Shown piece after piece: positions 26,474 through 35,302 of a DNA stretch of 64,000 nucleotides. The position numbers and the translations under genes are program-made. Numbering within the stretch: the first letter of the stretch is position 1; each line of letters opens with the position of its first letter. Below the pieces are notes generated by a model, which had not been told where the DNA came from, searched no databases, and was given only the letters and a program-made list of their open reading frames with translations. Source of the DNA: Sphingobium scionense (GTDB lineage: Bacteria; Pseudomonadota; Alphaproteobacteria; Sphingomonadales; Sphingomonadaceae); contig NZ_JACIEU010000025.1 in the NCBI RefSeq assembly GCF_014197035.1, positions 1 through 64,000 on the forward strand, in the 5' to 3' direction.

Positions 26474-27525
26474 CAGCCGAGCACGGCCTGGATGTCGGCC
26501 TCGATCGCGGCGCGGTCCAGCCCCTTCTGGCCGATCACCACCAGCTGGGTGCGGCGCGCTTCTTGCCCCTGCCAGGGGCGGTCGAAGAAATGCTGGATGC
26601 GCGGGCCGACCGCCTGCACCACCAGCCGCATCGGCTTGCCCGCGACCGCGACCATGCCCTTGACGCGCAGCACGTCATGGGCGGCGATCAGCGCGGACAG
26701 CGCCTGCACCAGCGTATCGGGATCGGCAACCGCATCGCCATTGACGACGAAGCTGTCAAAATCATCATGGTCATGATCTTCGCCCTCCGCCTCATGGTGT
26801 GAGGGGCGGGCGTCGAGATCATCCTCCGCCGCCGCGACGATGCCCAGCAGCGCGCCGATGTCGACCGCGCCATGGGCGGCGCGGACGATCTTCACGCCGG
26901 GCCGCGTTTCGGCATCGACCTGCGCCTCGACCGCGGCCAGCGTGTCGGCATCGACCAGGTCGCTCTTGTTCAGCACCACCATGTCGGCGCAGGCGAGCTG
27001 ATCCTCGAACAATTCCTCCAGCGGGCTGTCATGATCCAGATTGGGGTCGGCGGCGCGCGCCGCGGCCAGCGCCGCCTCGTCGGTGGCGAAGCGACCGGCG
27101 GCGACCGCATCGGCGTCGATCAGCGCGACGACCCCGTCCACCGTGGCGCGGGTGCGGATGTCGGGCCATTGGAAGGCCTTGACCAGCGGCTTGGGCAAAG
27201 CCAGCCCCGACGTCTCGATGATGATATGGTCGGGCGGGCTCGGCCGGTCGAGCAGGGCGGTCATGGTCGGCAGGAAATCGTCGGCCACGGTGCAGCAGAT
27301 GCAGCCATTGGCCAGCTCGACGATATCCTCTTCCGGGCATGCAGCGTCGTTGCAACCCTTCACCAGCTCGCCGTCGACGCCGACATCGCCAAATTCGTTG
27401 ATGATGAGGGCGAGGCGGCGCCCCTGCGCATTTTCGAGCAGATGGCGGATCAGCGTGGTCTTGCCCGCGCCCAGGAAGCCGGTGATGACGGTGGTCGGAA
27501 TCTTGGCAGATGCAGTGTTGGCCAT
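26473..27525 (-). CDS. cobW: Cobalamin biosynthesis GTPase CobW
   Basis: This 350-residue G3E-family GTPase is thought to deliver cobalt to the cobaltochelatase. Walker A GFLGAGKTTL begins near residue 15, the metal-binding GCICCTV lies near 73, VVLNKSDLVD is the base-recognition motif, and a His/Asp-rich stretch (HHEAEGEDHDHDD) around 243 is a typical metal-binding linker. The ATG at 27525 is chosen by family alignment; the 49 upstream in-frame codons are low-complexity Arg/Ala and lie in the riboswitch leader. It is the first gene of the operon, 189 bases downstream of the cobalamin riboswitch. Confidence 0.93.
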   Translation of the reverse strand: MANTASAKIPTTVITGFLGAGKTTLIRHLLENAQGRRLALIINEFGDVGVDGELVKGCNDAACPEEDIVELANGCICCTVADDFLPTMTALLDRPSPPDHIIIETSGLALPKPLVKAFQWPDIRTRATVDGVVALIDADAVAAGRFATDEAALAAARAADPNLDHDSPLEELFEDQLACADMVVLNKSDLVDADTLAAVEAQVDAETRPGVKIVRAAHGAVDIGALLGIVAAAEDDLDARPSHHEAEGEDHDHDDFDSFVVNGDAVADPDTLVQALSALIAAHDVLRVKGMVAVAGKPMRLVVQAVGPRIQHFFDRPWQGQEARRTQLVVIGQKGLDRAAIEADIQAVLG

Positions 27526-27713
27526 GACAAATACTCGCGCGCCGGAGCAACCGGGGCGGGAGCGAACCGGGCGCGCACGCACGGCCGGCCCGCATCGCGG
27601 ACGGGCGCTTGTTCGCCCGCAGATGCGTGACCGCGCGGCTCCAGCCGCCAACCTGTCGCTCAGACGGAACACCGTGCCCCGGCCATCCCCTGGACCAAAG
27701 CAAGAGCGACCTA

Positions 27714-27932
27714 AACGCCGGCAGGTCTCCTGGCTTGCGGGTCATAGCGGGAGGAACGGCCTTCCCAGGCCTCGCAGGATTTAGCGTCCGGCCCAGTGGC
27801 TGCTGATCCCGCAGCGGGGACAGCTTTGTTCATCACGCTCGCCGCTCACAGTTGCAGGGACAGCTGCGGACTTGGATGCCATGGCATCCGCACCGCCTTC
27901 CCATTTTAAGCCCCCGTGGGGGCACCGGCGCG
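27714..27932 (-). promoter_or_regulatory. Cobalamin (B12) riboswitch controlling cobW-cobN-cobO-bluB
   Basis: Read on the minus strand, the conserved pieces occur in order: GGTGCCCCC...GGGGGCTTAAAA then GGGAAGGCGGTG, the core CCGCAGCTGTCCCTGCAACTG, AGCCACTGGGCC, CTGGGAAGGC, and the B12 box AAGCCAGGAGACCTGCC at the 3' end (about 27718-27735). The aptamer is of the classic cobalamin class. The 189-base leader down to cobW is GC-rich and lacks a U-run, so control is probably on translation or by Rho rather than by an intrinsic terminator. Confidence 0.95.
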
Positions 27933-27971
27933 ATCATGTCGGGACGATGCGAAGCGCCGTCCCTGGGCCGG

Positions 27972-28000
27972 TTCCTAGTCGCTTTGGGCAGCGGTGACAA
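27972..28000 (-). promoter_or_regulatory. Candidate promoter of the cob riboswitch transcript, inside the Rieske gene end
   Basis: TTGTCA (27995-28000) and TAGGAA (27972-27977) on the minus strand are 17 bases apart. The -10 overlaps the stop codon of the Rieske gene, and the start site would be about 30 bases before the aptamer. Only 42 bases separate the gene from the aptamer, so the promoter must lie in or next to coding sequence unless the operon is reached by read-through. Confidence 0.35.
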
Positions 28001-28352
28001 TCCAGCCATCGGCGATGGCGAGCGGCCAGGGCGCAACGCGCTGGCCGACACAGGGTCCGCCGACACAGACTCCATCGTCGCGGCGGAACAGCGCGCCGTG
28101 CCAGCTACAGCGGATATGACTGCCATCCGGGGTCAGATAATCGTCCAACTGCTGCGCCAGCGGCAGGCCGGCATGGGGGCATTGGTCGACAAAGCCGGCG
28201 ACATGATCGCCATCCCGCACGGCAAAGCCATGGAAGCGACCGGCGCGCATCTGCAGCACGAAATTGCGCGCCTTGCCGTCGGCGATCTGGTCGATCGGGC
28301 AGAGGCGCACGCCCGCTGGCGTCGCGAACAGGCGCGTGTCACTGTCGCTCAT
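27975..28352 (-). CDS. Rieske [2Fe-2S] ferredoxin-like protein
   Basis: This 125-residue small Rieske protein has the cluster ligands CPHAGLPL (C-x-H) near residue 67 and CSWHGALF (C-x2-H) near 90. With no membrane segment or catalytic domain, it is a soluble ferredoxin-like electron carrier. The start at 28352 forms an ATGA overlap with the maiA stop, so it is the last gene of the phenylalanine/tyrosine catabolic operon. Its job there is not established: none of the six enzymes is known to need a Rieske partner. A dedicated oxygenase elsewhere or an unknown maturation role are possible. Confidence 0.85.
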   Translation of the reverse strand: MSDSDTRLFATPAGVRLCPIDQIADGKARNFVLQMRAGRFHGFAVRDGDHVAGFVDQCPHAGLPLAQQLDDYLTPDGSHIRCSWHGALFRRDDGVCVGGPCVGQRVAPWPLAIADGWIVTAAQSD

Positions 28353-28993
28353 GCGTCGGCGTCGGGCTGGCGATCGGGGTGCGCGGCGGCAAAGGCGGGG
28401 AGCGCGCATGCCGCCGCGTCCACGGCGCACAGCCGCGGAAAGGGTGTCAGGTCGACGCCGAAGCGCCGGGCATTGTAGAGCTGGGGCACGATATGGCAGT
28501 CGGCGAAGCTGGGGCTGTCCCCGAAGGCATGGGTGCCGCCATGGCGCGCGATCAGCATTTCGAGCGCGGCCAGTCCCTCGCCGGTCCAGCGGACGATCCA
28601 GGCGCGGACCTGATCCTCATCGGCGCCAAAATCGTGCCGCAGCGCCTGCAACACGCGCAGATTGCCGAGCGGATGAATGTCGCAGGCGATGATGGCGGCC
28701 ATGGCGCGAACGATCGCCGCATCGCCGGGATCGGCGGGCAGCAAGGGCGGCTGGGGCCAGCGCGCCTCGATCCATTCCAGGATCGCGCTGCTCTGCGTCA
28801 GCACGGTGGCGCCCGCGACCAGTGCGGGCACCAGCCCCAGTGGCGCGAGCGCCCGATAGTCGGGCGCGCGCTGCGCGCCGCTGCGCAGGTCATGGGCGAC
28901 CTGCGCATAGTCGACGCCCTTCAGGGCCAGCGCAATGCGCACGCGATAGCTCGCGCTCGATCGCCAATAGCCGTGAAGGGTGAGGTCGCTCAT
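28349..28993 (-). CDS. maiA: Maleylacetoacetate isomerase (zeta-class glutathione transferase)
   Basis: This 214-residue enzyme isomerises 4-maleylacetoacetate to 4-fumarylacetoacetate with glutathione as cofactor. YWRSSASYRVRIALALKG at residues 8-25 carries the zeta-class SSASYRVR active-site motif, and QSSAILEWIEARWP (around 64) is the usual N-terminal-domain end. The start at 28993 overlaps the fahA stop as ATGA and is preferred over an in-frame ATG 27 bases upstream. It sits between fahA and the Rieske gene, in pathway context. Confidence 0.93.
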   Translation of the reverse strand: MSDLTLHGYWRSSASYRVRIALALKGVDYAQVAHDLRSGAQRAPDYRALAPLGLVPALVAGATVLTQSSAILEWIEARWPQPPLLPADPGDAAIVRAMAAIIACDIHPLGNLRVLQALRHDFGADEDQVRAWIVRWTGEGLAALEMLIARHGGTHAFGDSPSFADCHIVPQLYNARRFGVDLTPFPRLCAVDAAACALPAFAAAHPDRQPDADA

Positions 28994-30282
28994 CGCGCCG
29001 GCACGACCGTCGCGCGGCATTCGCCAAAGCCGATCGACACATTGCCGGGGGCCGACGCCGTGGCGCGCAGGGTCACCTCGTCGCCATCTTCCAGGAAGCA
29101 GCGCGTCTCGCCCGATGGCAGGCTGATCGGCTCGCGCCCGCCGCTGCTGATCTCCATCAGGCTGCCATAGCCGTCACGGGTCGGGGCCGAGATGGTGCCA
29201 CTGCCCAGCAGGTCGCCCGGCATCAGGTTGCAGCCATTGGAGGCATGATGGGTGACGATCTGGCTGACGGTCCAGTACATGTTGCTCGCCGGCCCCTGGC
29301 TGAGCCGCATCGGCGACAGCTCCGCGTCGCGCATCGCCTGGGTGGAGAGATACACCTCCAAGGTCAGCGCCAACGCGCCATAAGCCTGATCGTCGGCATC
29401 GCTGAGGTAAGGCAGCGGCGCGGGATCCCCATCCGGCCGGGCCGGCTGGGCGATGCGGAACGGGGCCATCGCCTCGGGCGTCACCACCCAGGGCGAGATG
29501 GTCGAATGGAAATTCTTGGCCAGAAATGGCCCCAGCGGCTGATATTCCCACGCCTGGAAATCGCGCGCCGACCAGTCGTTGAGCAGGCAGAAGCCGGCGA
29601 CATGATCGGCCGCCTCGCCGATGGGGATCGGGCTGCCCAGATCATTGCCGGCGCCGATCCACACGCCCAGTTCCAGCTCATAGTCGAGCCGGGCGGTCGG
29701 GCCGACCAGCGGCACCTCGGCGTCGGGCGGCTTGCGCTGACCACGCGGCCGGACCAGCGGATCGCCGGACGGGCGGATCGAGGACGCCCGGCCATGATAG
29801 CCGATCGGCACATATTTATAATTGGGCAGCAGCGGATTGTCGGGCCGGAACTGGCGGCCGATATTGTTGGCGTGATGGATGCCGACATAGAAGTCGCTAT
29901 AATCGCCGATCCGCGCCGGCAGGTGCAGCGTGCAGTCCGCCGCCCGGTGCAGCAGCGGCTCGACCGCCGGACGATGGGCCGGGTCAGACAGCAGCGCGCT
30001 GATCCGGCGGCGCAGGGCGATGCGCTCCGCCACCGGCAGCGCCATCAGCGCATTGAGCTGGCCTTCCAGCAGCGGCGCGCAATCGATCAGCCCGGCGCCG
30101 ACACAGGCGGCCAGGTCCAATATCGCGTCGCCGATCGCGACACCGGCGCGCGGCGCCTCGTCCGCGGGCGAAAACAGCCCATAAGGCAGATTCTGGATCG
30201 GGAAGTCGCCATGATCCTGCGCGCTCGCAACCCAGCTGGTGCGGGCGGGATCATGGGTTTCGTCGGTGTGCCAATAGCTCAT
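28990..30282 (-). CDS. fahA: Fumarylacetoacetase
   Basis: This 430-residue enzyme cleaves fumarylacetoacetate to fumarate and acetoacetate, the last step of tyrosine breakdown. Family segments are [10 protein letters not shown] near the N terminus, [13 protein letters not shown] around 135, [12 protein letters not shown] around 205 with the metal-binding acids, [13 protein letters not shown] near 240, and the C-terminal [20 protein letters not shown]. The start at 30282 overlaps the hmgA stop as ATGA; longer in-frame starts lie inside hmgA. The length is normal for the family. Confidence 0.95.
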   Translation of the reverse strand: MSYWHTDETHDPARTSWVASAQDHGDFPIQNLPYGLFSPADEAPRAGVAIGDAILDLAACVGAGLIDCAPLLEGQLNALMALPVAERIALRRRISALLSDPAHRPAVEPLLHRAADCTLHLPARIGDYSDFYVGIHHANNIGRQFRPDNPLLPNYKYVPIGYHGRASSIRPSGDPLVRPRGQRKPPDAEVPLVGPTARLDYELELGVWIGAGNDLGSPIPIGEAADHVAGFCLLNDWSARDFQAWEYQPLGPFLAKNFHSTISPWVVTPEAMAPFRIAQPARPDGDPAPLPYLSDADDQAYGALALTLEVYLSTQAMRDAELSPMRLSQGPASNMYWTVSQIVTHHASNGCNLMPGDLLGSGTISAPTRDGYGSLMEISSGGREPISLPSGETRCFLEDGDEVTLRATASAPGNVSIGFGECRATVVPAR

Positions 30283-31595
30283 GGGGTCTCGTTCATCGGG
30301 GGAAGCTGGGCCTTGCGAAAGCCGGACCAGCAATCATCATAATCGGGTTGCAGCAGCGGGCTTTCCATCGCCCAGCGCGTCGGGCGCAGCACCATCCGGC
30401 TTTCGAACATGAAGGCCATGGTGTCGGCGATGCGCTGGGGCGCGAGGTCGGCGGCGATCGCCTTGTCATAGCTCGCCCGGTCGGGGCCATGGCCGGCCAT
30501 GCCATTGTGCAGCGACGCGCCGCCGGGCGCGAAGCCGCCCGCCTTGGCATCATATTCGCCCTGGATCAGGCCCATCAGCTCGCTCATCACATTGCGGTGG
30601 AACCAGGGCGGCCGGAATGTGTCCTCCGCCACCATCCAGCGCGGCGGGAAGATGACGAAATCGATATTGGCGGTGCCGGGCGTCTCGCTCGGCGATGTCA
30701 GCACCGTGAAGATCGACGGGTCGGGGTGGTCGAAACTGACCGTGTTGATCGTGTTGAACCGGGTGAGGTCATAGCGCAGCGGCGCCAGATTGCCGTGCCA
30801 GGCAACGACATCGAACGGGCTGTGATCCAGCATAGTTATCCACAGCCGTCCCATGAATTTCTGTACCAGCGTATAGGGCCGCTCGACATCCTCGAATGCC
30901 GCGACCGGCGCCTCGAAATCGCGGGGGTTGGCGAGGCCATTGGCGCCGATCGGGCCGAGATCGGGCAGGCGGAAGGGCGCGCCGTAATTTTCGCAGACAT
31001 AGCCACGCGCCGCGCCCTCGGTCAGTTCGACCCGGAAGCGCACGCCGCGCGGGATCAGCGCGATCTGCAACGGCGCAACGTCGATCACACCCAGTTCGGT
31101 GACGATGCGCAGCGTGCCCTGCTGCGGCACGATCAGCATTTCGCCATCGACACAGACGAAGGCGCGGTCGATCATCGAGGCGGTCGCGGCATAGAGATGC
31201 ACGGCGCAGCCCTGGCCCGCCGCGACATCGCCATTGCCGGCATAGCTGGTGAGGCCATCGATGAAATCGATATCGCCCGTAGGCAAGGGTAGCGGGTTCC
31301 AGCGCAGCCGGTTGGGCGATGGCGGCACGTCGTCGAACGGCGCACTGCGCAGCAAAGTTGCAGCATCATAGGGCACGAACGGCGGATGCGACGCCGCCGG
31401 CCGCATGCGATAGAGCCAGCTGCGCCGGTTCTCCGCGCGCGGCGCGGTAAAGGCGGTGCCCGACAGCTGCTCGGCATAAAGGCCATAGGGCACGCGCTGG
31501 GGCGAATTGCGCCCCACCGGCAGCGCTCCGGCCACCGCCTCGGTCGAAAAATGATTGCCGAAGCCGCTCATCATCGGGGGCAGCACATCATTCAT
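30279..31595 (-). CDS. hmgA: Homogentisate 1,2-dioxygenase
   Basis: This 438-residue Fe(II) enzyme opens the ring of homogentisate to maleylacetoacetate. [20 protein letters not shown] at residues 10-29 and [19 protein letters not shown] are the classic start of the family. The iron-binding region includes [14 protein letters not shown] and [12 protein letters not shown] in the C-terminal third. Its start lies 8 bases inside the end of hppD, and its stop overlaps fahA by 4 bases, so expression is tightly coupled. Confidence 0.96.
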   Translation of the reverse strand: MNDVLPPMMSGFGNHFSTEAVAGALPVGRNSPQRVPYGLYAEQLSGTAFTAPRAENRRSWLYRMRPAASHPPFVPYDAATLLRSAPFDDVPPSPNRLRWNPLPLPTGDIDFIDGLTSYAGNGDVAAGQGCAVHLYAATASMIDRAFVCVDGEMLIVPQQGTLRIVTELGVIDVAPLQIALIPRGVRFRVELTEGAARGYVCENYGAPFRLPDLGPIGANGLANPRDFEAPVAAFEDVERPYTLVQKFMGRLWITMLDHSPFDVVAWHGNLAPLRYDLTRFNTINTVSFDHPDPSIFTVLTSPSETPGTANIDFVIFPPRWMVAEDTFRPPWFHRNVMSELMGLIQGEYDAKAGGFAPGGASLHNGMAGHGPDRASYDKAIAADLAPQRIADTMAFMFESRMVLRPTRWAMESPLLQPDYDDCWSGFRKAQLPPMNETP

Positions 31596-32628
31596 CGACG
31601 GTGATCACGCCGCGACGGATCTGGTCCAGCTCGATCGATTCATAGAGCGCCTGGAAATTGCCATTGCCAAAGCCTTCGTTGCCCTTGCGCTGGATGATCT
31701 CGAAGAAGATCGGGCCGAACATCGTCTCGGTAAAGATCTGCAGCAAAATGCCCTCCTCGCCGACATTGCCGTCGATCAGAATGCGGTTGCGCTTCAGTCG
31801 TTCCAGATCCTCGCCATGGCCCGGCACGCGCTGGTCGACCAGCTCATAATAGGTCTCGATCGTGTCCTGCAGCCGCACCCCGCGCGCGCGCAGCCGCTCG
31901 ACCGTGTCATAGATATTGGCGGTGGTGAGCGCGATATGCTGGATGCCCTCGCCATTATAGTCGCGGATGAACTCCTCGATCTGGCTCTTGTCGTCCTGGC
32001 TCTCGTTCAGGGGAATGCGGATCGCCTTGTCCGGGGCGATCATTGCCTGGCTGAACAGACCGGTCGCCTTGCCCTTGATATCGAAATATTTCTGCTCCTC
32101 GAAGCCGAAGAGGGTGCGGTAGAATTCGCTCCACACCCGCATTTGGCCGCGCTTCACATTGTGAGTCAGATGGTCGAGCAGGTCGAGGCCGACATTGTTG
32201 CGCGCCTCCGCCTCCTGCCAGCCGGGAAATTCCGCCCAGTCGGCATAGGGATCGCCATCATCGGCCATGAAATAGAGATAGGAACCGCCAATCCCCTGGA
32301 TCACGGTGTCATTTTCGTCCGTCGGCTTGCCGCCATGGTCAAGCGCCCAGCGCAGCGCGGCGTCGGGATCGGCAACGCGAAAGGCCATGGCGCTGGCCGA
32401 GGGGCCATGTTCGCCGCGAAAGGCGGCAACGCGCCCGGCATCGTCGCGGTTCAGCATCAGGTTGATCCGCCCCTGCTTGTAGCGGGTGATATTCTTGGTC
32501 GGGTGCCGGTGGGTCGCGGTGAAGCCCAACTGCTCGAACTGGGCGGCCATCTTCTCGGGCTCGGGCGAGGTGAATTCGACGAACTCGAAGCCGTTGAGGC
32601 CCAGCGGGTTAGCGGGATCGATGGTCAT
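31588..32628 (-). CDS. hppD: 4-hydroxyphenylpyruvate dioxygenase
   Basis: This 346-residue two-domain vicinal-oxygen-chelate enzyme converts 4-hydroxyphenylpyruvate to homogentisate. The iron ligands are visible in [16 protein letters not shown] and the C-terminal FFEIIQRKG, and [15 protein letters not shown] closes the family core. The open frame runs on into tyrB, but the ATG at 32628 is right: [17 protein letters not shown] is the normal N terminus and GAGGACC precedes it. It begins 10 bp after the tyrB stop and overlaps hmgA by 8 bases. Confidence 0.95.
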   Translation of the reverse strand: MTIDPANPLGLNGFEFVEFTSPEPEKMAAQFEQLGFTATHRHPTKNITRYKQGRINLMLNRDDAGRVAAFRGEHGPSASAMAFRVADPDAALRWALDHGGKPTDENDTVIQGIGGSYLYFMADDGDPYADWAEFPGWQEAEARNNVGLDLLDHLTHNVKRGQMRVWSEFYRTLFGFEEQKYFDIKGKATGLFSQAMIAPDKAIRIPLNESQDDKSQIEEFIRDYNGEGIQHIALTTANIYDTVERLRARGVRLQDTIETYYELVDQRVPGHGEDLERLKRNRILIDGNVGEEGILLQIFTETMFGPIFFEIIQRKGNEGFGNGNFQALYESIELDQIRRGVITVDE

Positions 32629-32638
32629 GACAGGGTCC

Positions 32639-33850
32639 TCAGGCAGAAGGCAGATGCGGCGAAAGGCCGGCGACAAAGGCGGGGATGGCGTCGAGCCGCA
32701 GCCCGGCGATGTTGATGCGGCCATTGCCGGCCATGTAGATGCCATGGTCGGCGCGCATCGCGGCGACGGCGGCGGCACTGACCGGCAGCATCGCGAACAT
32801 GCCGCGCTGGCCGGCAATGGCGACAAGCTGCGGATGGGCCGCCACCAGCGCGGCACGCAGCGCATTGATGCGGGTGCGCATCTGGTCCAGCTCAGCCATC
32901 CATTCGGCGCGCATCGCCGGGCGTTCCAGGATGGTGCGGACGATCGCCGCGCCATGATCGGGCGGCATCGACCAGATGCCACGCGCCAGCGCGACGATGT
33001 TGGAAAAGGCGAGCGTAGTCAGCGCCACATTCGCCCCCTGCACCCACAGCGCGCCCACCCGCTCGCGATAGAGGCCGAAATTCTTGTCGCAGCTATAGGC
33101 GACCAGCGCATCGGGCACCGTGGCCAGCATCTGCCGCGTGGCGGCGGCGTCCGCCTCCAGCCCGTCGCCCAACCCCTGATAGGCGAGGTCGATGAACGGG
33201 ATCAGGCCGCGCGCCGCGCACAGATCGGCGATCGCCGCCCATTGTTCGGCGCTGAAATCGACGCCGGTCGGATTATGGCAGCAGCCATGGAGCAGCAGCA
33301 CGTCGCCGGCTTGCGCGGCGGCCAGATCGGCCAGCATCGCGTCGAAATCGACCGCGCCCGTGCCGTCCAGGAAACGGTGTGAGGCCAACGTCAGCCCGGC
33401 CTCGCGAAAGATCGGCGCATGATTGGGCCAGGTCGGATCGCCGATCCACACGGTGGCGCCGGGCCGGGCGCGGGCAATCAGGTCGGCGCCCAGCCGCAGC
33501 GCGCCGGTGCCGCCGGGCGTCTGCACCCCGGCGATCCGATCGGCCCCCGCCAGCGGACCAAAGACGATGCCGGCGAGCAGATCGACAAAGCCCGTGTCGC
33601 CCTCCGGCCCCAGATAGGATTTGCTGCCCTGCTCGGCCAGCAGCACCGCTTCGGCCGCCTTCACCGCGCGCATCACCGGGGTCGCGCCCGCTTCGTCGCG
33701 ATAGACGCCGACGCCCAGGTCAATCTTGTCGGCGCGCGGATCGGCGCGATACTGCGCGATCAGTCCCAGCAGCGCGTCGGGCGCCTGGCGATCGAGCGCA
33801 CCGAACAGGGACCGGCCGGGCGCCGGGGCAAGAAGGGTCGTGTCTGTCAT
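32639..33850 (-). CDS. tyrB: Aromatic amino acid aminotransferase (class I)
   Basis: This 403-residue PLP enzyme is expected to transaminate tyrosine to 4-hydroxyphenylpyruvate. Its class I alpha-aspartate-aminotransferase marks are IDLGVGVYRDEAG near 45, SKSYLGPEG around 75, HGCCHNPTGVD near 190 and the PLP-binding Lys at about 256 in SCDKNFGLYRERVG. The family also includes aspartate aminotransferase, but its place between phhA and hppD argues for an aromatic substrate (also called phhC). The start overlaps the phhA stop as ATGA. Confidence 0.9.
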   Translation of the reverse strand: MTDTTLLAPAPGRSLFGALDRQAPDALLGLIAQYRADPRADKIDLGVGVYRDEAGATPVMRAVKAAEAVLLAEQGSKSYLGPEGDTGFVDLLAGIVFGPLAGADRIAGVQTPGGTGALRLGADLIARARPGATVWIGDPTWPNHAPIFREAGLTLASHRFLDGTGAVDFDAMLADLAAAQAGDVLLLHGCCHNPTGVDFSAEQWAAIADLCAARGLIPFIDLAYQGLGDGLEADAAATRQMLATVPDALVAYSCDKNFGLYRERVGALWVQGANVALTTLAFSNIVALARGIWSMPPDHGAAIVRTILERPAMRAEWMAELDQMRTRINALRAALVAAHPQLVAIAGQRGMFAMLPVSAAAVAAMRADHGIYMAGNGRINIAGLRLDAIPAFVAGLSPHLPSA

Positions 33851-34713
33851 ATAACCTCGGGAGCGCGGGCACGGGCATAGGCCTGGGTGCCCTGTGTGTA
33901 GATGATGTCGGTGTCGGCGATCGCGTCGGTCGCAAAATCAGGCTGCCCCGCCAATTGCGCATAGAGCGGGGCGAAGTCGGTCTCGACCGTCTGGCGCAGC
34001 AGATCCTCGAAACTGTCGATGACGAAATAGCTCTGCTGATAATCGTCGATGCGATAGCGGGTGCGCATCAGCCGCCTGAGGTCGAAGCCGAGGCGATGGG
34101 GCGAGGGATCGTCGAGCGCGAAGACGGATTCGCCATAGGAGGAGACGATGCCCGCGCCATAGAGGCGCAGCCCCTCGGGTCGGCGGATGAGGCCGAACTC
34201 GACCGTGTACCAGTAGAGCCGGGCCAGCCGCTCGATCGCGCCCAGATCGGCGGCGCGCAGGCCCCCCTGGCCATAGGCCTGCATATAGTCGGCAAAGACC
34301 GGGTTGGCGAGCAGCGGCACATGGCCGAAGACATCGTGGAAAATGTCCGGCTCCTGCAGATAGTCGATCTGGTCGGGGGTGCGGATGAAGCGGCCGGCGA
34401 CGAAGCGGCGATTGGCCAGATGCTCGAAGAAGACCCGATCCGGCACCAGCCCCGGCACGGCGACCACCTGCCAGCCGGTCGCCCGCATCAGCCGATCGGA
34501 CAGTTCCTCGAAATTGGGGATGCCGGGGCGGTTGATGCGCAATATGTCGAGCCCGGCCATGAACTCGGGCACCACCCGGTCGGGCAGCATGGCGGACTGG
34601 CGCGCGAAGAGCGTGTCCCACATCGCATGTTCAGCCGCGCTGTAGCGGCCCCACGCCTGCGAGATCGTCCAGTCGGCCGCAGCGCCTGCGGGTGGCTCAA
34701 GCTCCTCTACCAT
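33847..34713 (-). CDS. phhA: Phenylalanine 4-monooxygenase
   Basis: This 288-residue tetrahydropterin-dependent iron hydroxylase turns phenylalanine into tyrosine. The two iron-binding His residues are in HDVFGHVPLL at about 125-134 and the Glu in YWYTVEFGLI near 171. RFIRTPDQIDYLQEPDIF precedes the site, as usual. ATG at 34713 is preferred over GTG at 34716. It is the first gene of a seven-gene catabolic operon and faces an Lrp-type regulator across a short gap. No pterin carbinolamine dehydratase (phhB) gene lies nearby. Confidence 0.95.
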   Translation of the reverse strand: MVEELEPPAGAAADWTISQAWGRYSAAEHAMWDTLFARQSAMLPDRVVPEFMAGLDILRINRPGIPNFEELSDRLMRATGWQVVAVPGLVPDRVFFEHLANRRFVAGRFIRTPDQIDYLQEPDIFHDVFGHVPLLANPVFADYMQAYGQGGLRAADLGAIERLARLYWYTVEFGLIRRPEGLRLYGAGIVSSYGESVFALDDPSPHRLGFDLRRLMRTRYRIDDYQQSYFVIDSFEDLLRQTVETDFAPLYAQLAGQPDFATDAIADTDIIYTQGTQAYARARAPEVI

Positions 34714-34771
34714 CACGCCAATCTCTCACAGACCGGGCGTAATTGCCTTTCAATCGGGCAGGATTTACAAA

Positions 34772-34791
34772 GAATTTTGGAAAGCCAATTC
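34772..34791. promoter_or_regulatory. Candidate Lrp-family operator between phhA and its regulator
   Basis: GAATT (34772-34776) and AATTC (34787-34791) form the arms of a 20-bp inverted repeat, and an inner TTGG-N4-CCAA repeat (34777-34788) lies inside it. The segment is A/T-rich relative to its surroundings and sits 17 bp from the regulator start and about 60 bp from phhA. Lrp-type sites are degenerate, so this is a pattern-based guess. Confidence 0.35.
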
Positions 34792-34807
34792 ACCGATCGG
34801 CGATATC

Positions 34808-35293
34808 ATGAACAAATCCGTCAATCTCGATGCACTCGACCGCCGCATCGTCGCAGAGCTTCAGCGCGACGCCTCGCTCAGCAATGCGGACCTGGCCGAA
34901 CGGGTCGGCAGCACCGCCCCGTCCTGCTGGCGGCGGATCAGGGCGCTGGAGGAAATGGGCGTGCTCAAGGGCGCGGTGCGCCTCGCCGATGCCGAGAAGC
35001 TCGGCCATGCCGTCAACATATTGTGCAGCGTGCGGATGAAGAGCCACACCAGCGAAAGCGTCGACGCCTTCCACGCCTTTGTCGAGGCGCATCCCCAGAT
35101 CATGGAATGCTACCTCATGTCGGGCGAATGGGATTATCTGATGCGGGTCGTGGCCTCCGACGTCGCCGATTACGAGCATTTCCTGATGCGCAACCTGCTC
35201 AAACACCCCTCGGTCGGCGGCGCCTCCTCCCACTTCGCCCTGTCGGTGACCAAATTCACCACCGTCCTGCCGGTGGGGGAGGTCGGGCGCTAG
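34808..35293 (+). CDS. Lrp/AsnC-family transcriptional regulator
   Basis: This 161-residue regulator has an N-terminal helix-turn-helix (LDALDRRIVAELQRDASLSN, then LAERVGSTAPSCWRRIRALE) and a C-terminal RAM ligand-binding domain (CYLMSGEWDYLMRVVASDVA). It is divergent from phhA across a 94-bp gap, the usual arrangement for an amino-acid-responsive local regulator. It is therefore likely to sense phenylalanine, tyrosine or a pathway acid and switch the catabolic operon, while regulating itself. It ends 9 bp from the convergent lipoprotein gene. Confidence 0.9.
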   Translation: MNKSVNLDALDRRIVAELQRDASLSNADLAERVGSTAPSCWRRIRALEEMGVLKGAVRLADAEKLGHAVNILCSVRMKSHTSESVDAFHAFVEAHPQIMECYLMSGEWDYLMRVVASDVADYEHFLMRNLLKHPSVGGASSHFALSVTKFTTVLPVGEVGR

Positions 35294-35302
35294 GCAAGGT
35301 GC

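Noticed and set aside
24314-26776. 820-codon plus-strand frame
   Set aside because: Antisense shadow of cobN and cobW.
27526-27672. 49-codon N-terminal extension of CobW
   Set aside because: Low-complexity Arg-rich sequence in the riboswitch leader; MANTASAKIPTTVITG is the family start.
27833-28126. 97-codon minus-strand frame
   Set aside because: It lies over the cobalamin riboswitch and the Rieske gene end and has no support as a protein.
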